From the NCBI GenBank assembly GCA_009845425.1, contig VXZQ01000017.1, positions 62,083-126,082 on the forward strand: a stretch of DNA of 64,000 nt, written 5' to 3'. The translations under genes and the position numbers were made by a program. The notes beneath the pieces are model-generated. The model was not told the origin of the DNA. It did not search any database and saw only the letters and a list, made by a program, of their open reading frames with translations. The DNA is from Holophagales bacterium (GTDB lineage Bacteria; Acidobacteriota; Thermoanaerobaculia; Multivoradales; Multivoraceae). This document shows, one piece after another, positions 54,677 to 62,399 of the stretch. The stretch's first letter is position 1, and each line of letters opens with the position of its first letter.

Positions 54677-55578
54677 TCGCTCCGGATCGCGCTGGCCTGA
54701 CGGGCACGGTCGAGCAGGCGCTCCGCCCGGTGCAGGTGAGGAGCGTCGACCATCTGCCCTTCGTAGCGGAACGCCATGCGGCCCTGGGCCTGGTTCTCTT
54801 CGAACGCGGCAACCAGGGCAGCGGCGGAAACGATCTCCTCCTCGCTCGGCGTGAACACGTCGTTGACGATGGGGATCTGGTTCGGGTGGATCGTCATCTT
54901 GCCCTCGAAGCCCATCCATGCCGCCCGCTGGCAGTCGAGTCGCAGGGCGTCCAGGTCGCCGATGTCGGTGAACACGCTATCGATCGGCTGGGCGCCGCCG
55001 GCACGGGCGGCCAGCAGGGTCATCGACCGGCAGTAGCGGAACACGTCCAGGTACTCGCCACGCTCGTCCCGGCGCCGGCTCGCTCCGATCGAGACGGACA
55101 GATCCTCGGCGCCCCAGGTCAACGCCGAGACGCGGTTCGTGGCGGTCAGGTGAGCGAGGTTCAGCGCACCGCCGGCCGTCTCGGTAGCGATCAGGATCAG
55201 CGCGATGCCGCCCAGGTCGTGGCCGTGGGCCATCTCGAGTTGGGCGACCAGCCGATCGACCCGCAGCACGTCATCGACGCCACTCACTTTCGGTACGACG
55301 TAGGCGTCGGGCGGATGCTCCATCGTGACCTCGACGTCCTCCCGGCCCCAGGGCGTCATCAGGTCGTTGATCCGCACCGCGCGCTCCTTGCCGCCGAAGT
55401 CCGTCGCCTCGAGCCAGCCGGCTACCTCGCGGCGAACCTCCTCCTTGCGATCCGGTGTCACCGCGTCCTCGAGATCGAGGATCAGCGTGTCGGCCTCGAG
55501 CCCCAGCGACTTGGCCAGCATGCGCTCGTTGCCGCCCGGAACGAAGTGGACGGCGCGCCGAAGCCGGGTGCTGCTCAC
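54673..55578 (-). CDS. CitE/HpcH-HpaI family lyase
   Basis: 301 aa, GTG start. VHFVPGGNERMLAKSLGLEA, LILDLEDAVTPDRKEEVRRE (metal-binding Glu/Asp), VRINDLMTPWGRED, VPKVSGVDD, IETETAGG-like LILIATETAGGALN, WGAEDLSVSIGASR, GFEGKMTIHPNQIPIVNDVF. TIM-barrel Mg-dependent lyases of this group act on malyl-, citramalyl- or beta-methylmalyl-CoA. No citrate lyase alpha/gamma subunits are nearby, so it is a stand-alone CoA-ester lyase. It follows the aminotransferase by 9 nt. Confidence 0.9.
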   Translation of the reverse strand: MSSTRLRRAVHFVPGGNERMLAKSLGLEADTLILDLEDAVTPDRKEEVRREVAGWLEATDFGGKERAVRINDLMTPWGREDVEVTMEHPPDAYVVPKVSGVDDVLRVDRLVAQLEMAHGHDLGGIALILIATETAGGALNLAHLTATNRVSALTWGAEDLSVSIGASRRRDERGEYLDVFRYCRSMTLLAARAGGAQPIDSVFTDIGDLDALRLDCQRAAWMGFEGKMTIHPNQIPIVNDVFTPSEEEIVSAAALVAAFEENQAQGRMAFRYEGQMVDAPHLHRAERLLDRARQASAIRSE

Positions 55579-55587
55579 GAAGTGACT

Positions 55588-56730
55588 CTAGCCTCCGTCC
55601 CGGAGCTCCAGCTCCACCCGGCGCAGGCCCTCTCCGAAGGCCTCCGGCTCGACACCCAGACCGAAGCGGAGGTAGCCGGGCATTCCGGCCCAGCGGCCCG
55701 CGACCAGCAGGACGCTGCGGTTCCGCCGGAGCCGTTCCGCGAAGGCGGCGCAGTCCGCCGGACGGCCGTCCTCCAGTAGCGGCACGAAGCCGTAGGCGCC
55801 GGCCCGCGGCTCGCGGTAGGCGATCGCGCCGTTCTGCCGGCCGGTCCAGTCGCGGAAGATCGCGCGGTTGGCGCGCATCATCCGCCGCGCCCGTTCGAAC
55901 AACCGCTCCTGGTTCAACGGCTCGGTCGCGAAACGGGCGATCGGGTCGGAAAGCGCCGCGGGGGCGATCGTCGTGAAATCCCGCCTCGCCCAGCAGCGCT
56001 CGACGAACTCGGGCGGACCGGCCATCCAGCCTAGGCGGGCACCCGGCAGACCGTAGGCCTTGGACAGGCTCGAAACGACGACGACGCGCTCACCCCGCCC
56101 CCACATGCCGGGGGCCTCCTCTCCGGGTGCCAGGTCGTGCACGGCGCCGCGGTAGACCTCGTCCGACAGAACCCAGGCGCCGACCCGCTCCGCGGCGGCG
56201 GCGATCCGGTCGAGCTCCGACGGCGTGAACACATGGCCGGTCGGGTTGTTGGGATGGCTCAGATAGATGAGCCTGGTCCGCTCCCCTACCGCCTTCTCGA
56301 ACGCGTCCCAGTCGAGCGACCAGGTCGATTCGTCAGCGCCAGGGATCAGCGGTATGTCTCGCACCACCGCCCCGAGACCACGGGCCGTCAGACCTACCTG
56401 CAGGTAGTTCGGCACGATCGCGACCACTTCGTCGCCCGGTGCGACCAGCACCTGCACGGCCACGTAGTTCGCCTCGGCCGAGCCGGTGGTCACCAGCAGA
56501 TTCTCAATCGTCGCCCCCGCGTAGTGCCCGGCGAGCTGCGCGCGCAGTTCCGGCGTGCCGTTCGACTGGATGTACTCGAGCGGCATCGAGTGCAGTCCGT
56601 CCAGATCGAGCCCCAGCGCCGCCAGGCCGGCCAGCGTCAGCGGTTCGACGCCGCTCTCGCTCAGATTGATGTCGACGCGGTGTTCCCAGAGCGACTGCTG
56701 CCGCTCCAGATCGAAGGTCTCCATCTCCAT
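55588..56730 (-). CDS. Class I/II PLP-dependent aminotransferase
   Basis: 380 aa from ATG 56730, AGGGG upstream. Fold-type I features: LVTTGSAEANYVAVQVLVAP, SHPNNPTGHVF, WVLSDEVYRG (Asp binding PLP N1), Schiff-base Lys in SSLSKAYGLPGARLGWMAG, Arg near GYLRFGLGV. Substrate not deducible, though the short N-terminus and ARLGW resemble aspartate/alanine/capreomycidine-synthase-like members. Heads a three-gene run with the lyase and sulfatase. Confidence 0.9.
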   Translation of the reverse strand: MEMETFDLERQQSLWEHRVDINLSESGVEPLTLAGLAALGLDLDGLHSMPLEYIQSNGTPELRAQLAGHYAGATIENLLVTTGSAEANYVAVQVLVAPGDEVVAIVPNYLQVGLTARGLGAVVRDIPLIPGADESTWSLDWDAFEKAVGERTRLIYLSHPNNPTGHVFTPSELDRIAAAAERVGAWVLSDEVYRGAVHDLAPGEEAPGMWGRGERVVVVSSLSKAYGLPGARLGWMAGPPEFVERCWARRDFTTIAPAALSDPIARFATEPLNQERLFERARRMMRANRAIFRDWTGRQNGAIAYREPRAGAYGFVPLLEDGRPADCAAFAERLRRNRSVLLVAGRWAGMPGYLRFGLGVEPEAFGEGLRRVELELRDGG

Positions 56731-56804
56731 CGTGCTTCCCCTCAGCCGGGTCGGTCCGTCGTCAGGCGCCGCAGTATGCCACCGCCTCGGGCAGGATAGA
56801 TGCC

Positions 56805-58361
56805 GTGCCGCGACTGCTTCTGCGACTTCTGGCCGGCGTCCACCTGGTTGCCTTCGTTTCCCTCTGGGCCCAGATCGACGGCCTGATCGGATCGCGGGGC
56901 ATTCTCCCGGCACGGGACTTCTTCGCCTACCTCGAACGGGTGCTCGGCGCGGGGGCACTCGACCGGTTCGTCAACGTCCCGTCACTGCTCTGGTTCGGCG
57001 CCGGCGACGCCGCGCTCCACGCGCTCTGCGCCGCCGGCGTCGTTCTGTCGCTGCTCGCAATCGCCGGCATGGCGACCGCACCGGTCTTCGCTGCGCTCTG
57101 GATCTGCTACCTGTCGCTGGTCTGGGGCGGCCAGACCTTTCTCGCCTTCCAGTGGGACACGCTGCTGCTGGAGGCGACCCTGTGCGCCGTCGTGCTGGCG
57201 CCCCTGGGCTGGCCATTCCGCGGACCGACGGGCAATCGGGCCGACGCCGAACGGCGACCGTTCACGGCGGCCATTCGCGCCGCGTTCCAAGTCGCGCCGA
57301 ACCCCGCATCCGCCCGACCGGGCGTGTGGCTCTTCCGGCTGCTGGTGGTCAAGCTGATGTTTCTCTCGGGGGCGGTCAAGCTGCTCAGTCTCGACCCGAC
57401 CTGGTGGCGGCTGACCGCGCTCGACGTCCACTACTTCACCCAGCCGCTGCCGGTGGCGGCGAGCTGGTACGCCCACCACCTCCCGGACTGGTTCCATCGT
57501 CTGTCGGTCCTCATCATGTTCGGGGTGGAGCTGGTCGTGCCGTGGTTTGTCTTCTCACGCCGGTTGCGGCGGTCCGGAATGTGGCTCCTCCTGGCGCTCC
57601 AGTTCCTGATCGCCGCCACGGGCAACTACGGCTTCTTCAACCTGCTAACCGTGGTGCTCTGCCTATCCTGGCTTGACGGACCGCTCTTTCCGGGGACAGC
57701 GAAACGGATCGACACCGCGGCCACGAGGCCGACCGGGGCTTCCGGCTTCACAGCCGCCGCGAGGACGCGCCTCCGTTGGGTTGCGACCGCGACGATCCTG
57801 GTGCTCAGCCTGTCGGTCACTGCCCGCGAACTCACCCGCTCGCTTCCCCGCGGACCGGACACCCCGCCGCCAGCCGCTCGGCTGGCGGACGTCGTCGACC
57901 GGGTCCTGGTCGATCCGGCGGCGCCCTTGCTGCGCGCCCTCGCACCCTTCCGCTCGATCAACGGCTACGGCCTCTTCCGTGCGATGACGACATCGCGCCC
58001 CGAGATCGTCGTGGAGACGAGCGTCGACGGCGTGACCTGGAACGAACTCGTGTTCCGGTTCAAACCCGGCGCGCTCGACCGTCCGCCCCGCGCCGCGTTC
58101 CCACACATGCCGCGCCTCGACTGGCAGATGTGGTTCGCGGCTCTGGACCCCGCCAGAGCCGAATGGCTGGGTCCGTTCGTCGACCGCCTGTTCGAGGGCG
58201 AACCGGCGGTTCTGGGGCTGCTCGGCGAAGCGAGCCGGCAGGCCGAGCCTCCGCGCTACGTGCGACTCCGTCTCTACGACTACCGGTTCAGCGACCCCGG
58301 CACCGGGGCCGAGTGGTGGCGGCGTGAGTTCCTCTACGATCTGGGATCGGTTGCGCGCTAG
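56805..58361 (+). CDS. Lipase maturation factor (LMF)-family membrane protein
   Basis: 518 aa, GTG start. Multiple membrane helices in the first 300 residues (LLRLLAGVHLVAFVSLWAQI, ALHALCAAGVVLSLLAIAGM, RLSVLIMFGVELVVPWFVFS), with GSRGILPARDFF, SLVWGGQTFLAFQWDTLLLE, KLLSLDPTWWRLTALDVHYF and QPLPVAASWYAHHLPDWFHR, all typical of LMF1/LMF2 relatives, then a soluble C-domain (about 370-518). In vertebrates LMF1 helps fold secreted lipases; the bacterial function is unknown. Divergent from the aminotransferase and convergent with thuA-like gene (4-nt overlap of ends). Confidence 0.88.
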   Translation: MPRLLLRLLAGVHLVAFVSLWAQIDGLIGSRGILPARDFFAYLERVLGAGALDRFVNVPSLLWFGAGDAALHALCAAGVVLSLLAIAGMATAPVFAALWICYLSLVWGGQTFLAFQWDTLLLEATLCAVVLAPLGWPFRGPTGNRADAERRPFTAAIRAAFQVAPNPASARPGVWLFRLLVVKLMFLSGAVKLLSLDPTWWRLTALDVHYFTQPLPVAASWYAHHLPDWFHRLSVLIMFGVELVVPWFVFSRRLRRSGMWLLLALQFLIAATGNYGFFNLLTVVLCLSWLDGPLFPGTAKRIDTAATRPTGASGFTAAARTRLRWVATATILVLSLSVTARELTRSLPRGPDTPPPAARLADVVDRVLVDPAAPLLRALAPFRSINGYGLFRAMTTSRPEIVVETSVDGVTWNELVFRFKPGALDRPPRAAFPHMPRLDWQMWFAALDPARAEWLGPFVDRLFEGEPAVLGLLGEASRQAEPPRYVRLRLYDYRFSDPGTGAEWWRREFLYDLGSVAR

Positions 58362-59386
58362 GGCAGCGCGTGGGCCGACGGCATGACGCCCACGGCCTGA
58401 CTGCCGAAACCGAAGTCTGTCGGCGCGTACTCGCCCACGACCCGGGCGTCGCTTCGCTCCGGGATCCGGTCCTCCATGCCGAGACCCCAGTACACGGCGT
58501 TCACGAGCAGGCGGCGAAGTCCCTCGCTCTCGAAGTCCGTGGAAGCGCCCATCGTCGTCGTGAAGACCCGCGCCGCCTCGCCGGCGGCTCCGGTGTAGGA
58601 CCGGGTCCAGGCGATCGGGACCATCGGGTCGTTCTTCGGCCCCTCGACCGGCGGGTCGTCGGGCGACATGCCCGCGAGCACGGCGCCGAGCAGAAGGACG
58701 TTCGCGTCGTCGCCGAGATTCCTCAGGCCGTAGACGTCGGTCGGGCCCCAGACGTCGTCGACGCCACGGAGAATCGGATGGTCGGCCGCGCCCGGAGCGA
58801 CGACGCCGCGCGTGCTTTCCTGACCGTGACGGCCGTGATGGTTGATCCAGGTGTCGCCCAGCACCTGCTGTCCGAAACCGCCCGGCCAGGACTCGCTGCG
58901 GAAGTGCCAGTGCGCGAACGGACTGTCCGGATTGCGCTGATAGGAGAAGGCATGGGTCGCGGTCCGCAGGCCCACGATCGGCCGTCCCGATTCGACGTAG
59001 TCGACGATGTGTTTCATCTGCTCGTCGGGCAGCTCGCGGAACCGTGTGGCGATCACCATCAGATCGGCGTCGTCGAGCGCTTCGAGCCCCGGAATGTTCG
59101 TCTGCTCCTCGGGATCGATCGCTCCGGTTTCGGCGTCGATCGAGAACAGGACCACGCACTCGAACCCATGCCGCACCGACAGCAGCTTGCCCAGCATCGG
59201 CATCGCTTCCTCGGAGCGGTACTCCTCGTCGCCCGCGATCAGGACGACCTTGCGGCCGGCGCCCGGGCCGTCGCCGCCCGGGTACGTGACCCATTGAGCA
59301 TCGCTCGCCCGTCCGGGAGCAGACGGAAACATGATCACCGAGGCGGCGAGCACCATCAGGCCGAGGACCGAACGACCACACTTCAT
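58358..59386 (-). CDS. Secreted ThuA-domain protein
   Basis: 342 aa with signal peptide (VLGLMVLAASVIMFPSAPGR-ASD). ThuA/glutamine-amidotransferase-like fold: KVVLIAGDEEYRSEEAMPML, LDDADLMVIATRFRELPDEQ, GRPIVGLRTATHAF, HPILRGVDDVWGPTDVY, VPIAWTRSYTGAAGEAARVF, RRLLVNAVYWGLGM. ThuA proteins are linked with carbohydrate use, but no catalytic role has been fixed for secreted ones. Confidence 0.88.
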   Translation of the reverse strand: MKCGRSVLGLMVLAASVIMFPSAPGRASDAQWVTYPGGDGPGAGRKVVLIAGDEEYRSEEAMPMLGKLLSVRHGFECVVLFSIDAETGAIDPEEQTNIPGLEALDDADLMVIATRFRELPDEQMKHIVDYVESGRPIVGLRTATHAFSYQRNPDSPFAHWHFRSESWPGGFGQQVLGDTWINHHGRHGQESTRGVVAPGAADHPILRGVDDVWGPTDVYGLRNLGDDANVLLLGAVLAGMSPDDPPVEGPKNDPMVPIAWTRSYTGAAGEAARVFTTTMGASTDFESEGLRRLLVNAVYWGLGMEDRIPERSDARVVGEYAPTDFGFGSQAVGVMPSAHALP

Positions 59387-59490
59387 CAGCAGAACCTCCG
59401 CCGGCAGCGTACCAGCGCGCTATCGTACGCACCCCTACACTCGACCGCTACTTCAAACCGACCAACCCGGCACGACTCTAGGAGCCTCGA

Positions 59491-59961
59491 ATGAAGAGAC
59501 AACCGCATCACTTTGCCTTCTTCCTCGGTGTGCTCCTGCTCGCGACCGCCAGCACGGAGGCACAAGAATTGAAGACCGAGTTCCTGGGCACCCAGCAGGG
59601 CTTCTCCCACATCGCCAGGACGACCGCCAACGGCGTCACCACCATCCGCATCTCCGGCCAGGTCGGCATGGCCGACGGCGCGGAGGCGCCCGCGGCCACT
59701 CTCGCCGAGCAGGCGGAGATCGCCTTCTCCAACCTCGTCAAGCGCGTGGAGCAGGCCGGAGCCAGCGCCGAGGACATCGTCAAGACGACGGTCTTCATCA
59801 AGGACATCGACCCGGAGAAGGTCCAGACCGTCGGCCGCGCCCAGGCCAAGGTGCTGCAACTCGACCCGCCGCGTGCGGCTACCTGGGTTGGGGTCACGGG
59901 ACTCGTGTTCCCGTCGTTGTTGGTCGAGGTGGAAGCGACGGCGGTGGTGGCTGCGGACTAG
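59491..59961 (+). CDS. RidA/YjgF-family protein with signal peptide
   Basis: 156 aa. Sec signal peptide (FAFFLGVLLLATASTEAQE), then the RidA fold: ISGQVGMADG, LAEQAEIAFSNLVKRVEQAG, ASAEDIVKTTVFIKDID, PPRAATWVGVTGLVFPSLLV and EVEATAVV. The arginine in PPRAA corresponds to the carboxylate-binding Arg of enamine deaminases. Cytosolic RidA removes reactive enamines; export to the periplasm implies another substrate. Confidence 0.9.
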   Translation: MKRQPHHFAFFLGVLLLATASTEAQELKTEFLGTQQGFSHIARTTANGVTTIRISGQVGMADGAEAPAATLAEQAEIAFSNLVKRVEQAGASAEDIVKTTVFIKDIDPEKVQTVGRAQAKVLQLDPPRAATWVGVTGLVFPSLLVEVEATAVVAAD

Positions 59962-59976
59962 CCGGTCACCGCCGGT

Positions 59977-61068
59977 CTAGTTCTGGTCGCCGCACGGAAA
60001 CGCCTCGTTGTCACTCCTGGTGGACGCCGTCTCTCCCTGCCGGTTGTGGTGTGACCAGGTGCGACCTTCACTGTCGGTCACATAGAGATTGAAGGCGAGG
60101 TCGGTCACCGGCGCCACGTAGACCCAGCGGTGGTTGTTGTAGAAGCAGCCGTTCAGCACCTTGATCAGGACCTCCGCGTTGTCTCGGCTGAAGAACCAGA
60201 GAAGGCCCGACTCGCCGGAAGCCCAGAGGCCCCCCTTGCCCTCGCCGACTTCGCCGGCTGGCGTCTCGTAGCACATGCGAACGCTGTAGCCGCCATCGAA
60301 GACAAGCGGCGTGTCTTCGGGAACGCAGTCGGTGTAGCCGAAACCCTGAGGGGGATCCGGCAAGGGACCGGGAGTTGGATCGGGGTCCGGCTCGGGATCG
60401 GGGTCGTGACTCGCGCCGGAGTGGTCCACCGCCAGGCGAATGGCGTAGACACGCGAATCCGTATCTGCCTGCCAGGCTTGCCAGGCCTCTCCTTCTTCAT
60501 GGATAACCCGAAACGCGCGCCGTCCACCGGAGTTGTCCTCGTCGACCGCAAGTTCCTGTAGGTTCTGTTCAACGGCCGGATCGTCCCCCCACGCAACGCC
60601 GACCCACACCGGGCCGGCGTTCACTTTGAAGCCACCCGGAGCGTCGACCGGCACTTCGTGACAGACGCGGTAGCCTGCCGGAACGTGAGTAAACCAACTG
60701 AACTGGCTGACGTCGTTTAGGACGGTTTCGCCGGGCACGTTCCCGGCGTCCGAGTAGATCCTCACGATGAAGACCAGCAAGTCGTCCTCGGGCAGAGCGT
60801 CCCGCGGCTTCTGGACGCACACCTCCACATACTTGACCGTCCCTCCCTGCGGCAGCCGGAACCGCTGGGCGAACTCCGTCTGGTAGGGCAAGCGGCCCGT
60901 TTCCGGGTCGCGAAGGTAGATGTAGCGCTCGAAGTCACCGTCGTCGTACTGATACACGCGGATGGGGGATTGCCGTAGATCAAGATCCGCCTGGGCAGCG
61001 ATCGGCGTCGCGACGGCAAGAAACCAGGCGAAGGCGACGAACTTGCCCGGGAGACTTCCGGCTGGCAT
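59977..61068 (-). CDS. Secreted two-domain protein with Asp/Pro linker, unknown function
   Basis: 363 aa from ATG 61068, GAGG 9 nt upstream. Signal peptide FVAFAWFLAVATPIAAQA. Residues about 30-220 form a beta-rich domain with conserved Cys (EVCVQKPRD, YRVCHEVPVD). A linker rich in DPDPEPDPDP follows, then a C-terminal domain with GLLWFFSRDNAEVLIKVLNG, NNHRWVYVAPVTDLAFNLYV and paired Cys. I associate this C-terminal domain with many secreted proteins of Acidobacteriota, where it has no assigned role. Confidence 0.75.
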   Translation of the reverse strand: MPAGSLPGKFVAFAWFLAVATPIAAQADLDLRQSPIRVYQYDDGDFERYIYLRDPETGRLPYQTEFAQRFRLPQGGTVKYVEVCVQKPRDALPEDDLLVFIVRIYSDAGNVPGETVLNDVSQFSWFTHVPAGYRVCHEVPVDAPGGFKVNAGPVWVGVAWGDDPAVEQNLQELAVDEDNSGGRRAFRVIHEEGEAWQAWQADTDSRVYAIRLAVDHSGASHDPDPEPDPDPTPGPLPDPPQGFGYTDCVPEDTPLVFDGGYSVRMCYETPAGEVGEGKGGLWASGESGLLWFFSRDNAEVLIKVLNGCFYNNHRWVYVAPVTDLAFNLYVTDSEGRTWSHHNRQGETASTRSDNEAFPCGDQN

Positions 61069-61305
61069 CGACAGCATCCTCGCACGCGGTCGGCCGCCAA
61101 GCCAAAGCGGAGCCGGCCAGAAGGCCGGCGCACCGACATTCACAGCAAGCCGGCGGTGTCACGGCGTCAGCAAGAGGGAGACGCTCCCTGTCCCGCGCTC
61201 CGCGCGGCCTGAGCATGCACAAGGGATTCGTTGGCCCGCATCGCTCGCAGCGAGCGATGCACGCCGAATCCCGTCTCCCGCTCCACGCCGGCGCTCCGCG
61301 CGGCA
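61069..61305. other. Palindrome-rich spacer after tRNA-Gly
   Basis: 237 nt without a credible gene. It contains AGGGAG/CTCCCT with a 3-nt loop (61175-61189), a perfect 10-bp hairpin (61238-61260) and one arm of a 21-bp inverted repeat shared with the tRNA-Gly 3' end. GCGCTCCGCGCGGC occurs twice (near 61196 and 61291), each time followed about 20 nt later by GGGATTCG, which suggests a decayed second copy of the same unit. Confidence 0.7.
61238..61260. repeat. Perfect 10-bp hairpin
   Basis: GCATCGCTCG (61238-61247) and CGAGCGATGC (61251-61260) separated by CAG. It is 4 nt from the inverted copy of the tRNA-Gly 3' end. No T-run on either side, so it is not an obvious terminator. Confidence 0.85.
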
Positions 61306-61326
61306 TGGAGCGGGAGACGGGATTCG
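61265..61326. repeat. 21-bp inverted repeat made from the 3' end of tRNA-Gly
   Basis: Positions 61265-61285 are the exact reverse complement of 61306-61326, which are the T-loop side, acceptor 3' strand, discriminator and CCA of tRNA-Gly. The 20-nt loop contains a further GCCG/CGGC pairing (61287-61290 with 61301-61304). As RNA this would make a very stable hairpin that competes with the acceptor stem. It could be a decayed insertion scar or a tRNA-processing or termination signal. Confidence 0.9.
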
Positions 61327-61380
61327 AACCCGCGACCAACAGCTTGGAAGGCTGTGACTCTACCCCTGAGTTACTCCCGC
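61306..61380 (-). tRNA. trnG: tRNA-Gly (TCC anticodon)
   Basis: Acceptor GCGGGAG/CTCCCGC, D arm AACTCAGGGGTAGAGT, anticodon stem ACAGC/GCTGT with loop CTTCCAA (TCC), T arm CGGGTTCGAATCCCG, discriminator U, encoded CCA at 61306-61308. By position equals glyT of the thrU-tyrU-glyT-thrT cluster. Immediately downstream the expected tRNA-Thr is missing and the accessory region begins. Confidence 0.95.
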
Positions 61381-61400
61381 GCACCCGCGAGGGGAGGAAG

Positions 61401-61487
61401 TGGTGGAGGCGGATGGATTCGAACCACCGTAGGGCTTTGCCCGACAGATTTACAGTCTGTTGCCTTTGACCGCTCGGCCACACCTCC
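61401..61487 (-). tRNA. trnY: tRNA-Tyr (GTA anticodon)
   Basis: 87 nt with the long variable arm of class II tRNAs. Acceptor GGAGGTG/CGCCTCC with one G-U pair, anticodon stem ACAGA/TCTGT with loop CTGTAAA (GTA), variable arm between, T arm GTGGTTCGAATCCAT, discriminator A, encoded CCA at 61401-61403. 20 nt before tRNA-Gly. Confidence 0.95.
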
Positions 61488-61500
61488 GGCAACTTCCCCA

Positions 61501-61575
61501 TGGAGCCGGCACCCGGATTCGAACCGAGGACCTACTGCTTACAAGGCAGTTGCTCTACCACTGAGCTATGCCGGC
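61501..61575 (-). tRNA. trnT: tRNA-Thr (TGT anticodon)
   Basis: Acceptor GCCGGCA/TGCCGGC, D arm AGCTCAGTGGTAGAGC, anticodon stem ACTGC/GCAGT with loop CTTGTAA (TGT), T arm CTCGGTTCGAATCCGGG, discriminator U, encoded CCA at 61501-61503. First of three tRNA genes after rlmB; 13 nt before tRNA-Tyr. Confidence 0.95.
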
Positions 61576-61628
61576 CCTCGCTTACGAGGCGCTTGGCGCC
61601 ACGGCGACGCCGGAGTCTACGCCAGGCC

Positions 61629-62399
61629 TCACGTACTGACAAGGCGCTGGCGCACCGCCTCGTATAGCAGCGCGGCGGCCGCCGTCGACAGGTTGAGGGA
61701 TTCGACCCGGCCACGCATCGGCAACCCGAGAAGGCCGTCGCAGAGACCTTTCGTGCGCCGCCGAAGCCCCCGCGCCTCGCCGCCGATGCAGACGACGACC
61801 GGACCGCTCAGATCCACGGTCCACGGCGGTTCGCCTGCGGAGTCGGCCCCGTAGACCCAGAAGCCCTCCTGCTTGAGGCGTTCGATCTCACGGGCGCTGT
61901 TCGTGATCCGTTCGATGGTCAGCCAGTCGACCGCCCCCGCAGCCGCGCCAGCAGCCGCCGGTGACAGTGGCGCCGCGCCACGGTCGCGAATCAGTACGCG
62001 GCCGACCCCGGCGCCCTCACAGACGCGAAGGAGGGCGCCCAGGTTCCGCGGATCCTGGACGTCCTCGACCAGGACGACGAGGCCGGGATCGATCGCGGCC
62101 GCCGTCGTGCCGCCGCGGTCCCCATCCACCAGACTGGCCGCGAAGCCGCGTGCAGCCGCCTGGTCCTGGCCAGCCTCCACGAGACGCGCCCGCAGTTCGG
62201 CGGGCGCGACGCTCCGGACCCGCACGCGATGCCGTTCGCAGAGCCCCTCGATCGTCCCGCGGCGGTCGCCCGCAGAGCGGGAGATGAGCACCTCGGCGAC
62301 TCGATGCGGCTGGCTCCGCAGGATCTCCCGCACCGGCTGGAATCCCAGCCGCCACCGACCTTCCTCGCGACGTTCAGGCACGTTCGAAGGTCCTCTCAC
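61629..62399 (-). CDS. rlmB: TrmH-family RNA 2'-O-methyltransferase (RlmB-like)
   Basis: 256 aa, GTG start overlapping the ispDF stop by 4 nt. N-terminal substrate-binding domain (about 15-90), then the SPOUT knot motifs: VLVEDVQDPRNLGALLRVCE, VVVCIGGEARGLRRRTKGLC, LPMRGRVESLNLSTAAAALL. RlmB methylates G2251 of 23S rRNA. The target cannot be proven from sequence, but the location before tRNA-Thr-Tyr-Gly is the one seen for rlmB in many bacteria. Confidence 0.88.
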   Translation of the reverse strand: MRGPSNVPERREEGRWRLGFQPVREILRSQPHRVAEVLISRSAGDRRGTIEGLCERHRVRVRSVAPAELRARLVEAGQDQAAARGFAASLVDGDRGGTTAAAIDPGLVVLVEDVQDPRNLGALLRVCEGAGVGRVLIRDRGAAPLSPAAAGAAAGAVDWLTIERITNSAREIERLKQEGFWVYGADSAGEPPWTVDLSGPVVVCIGGEARGLRRRTKGLCDGLLGLPMRGRVESLNLSTAAAALLYEAVRQRLVST

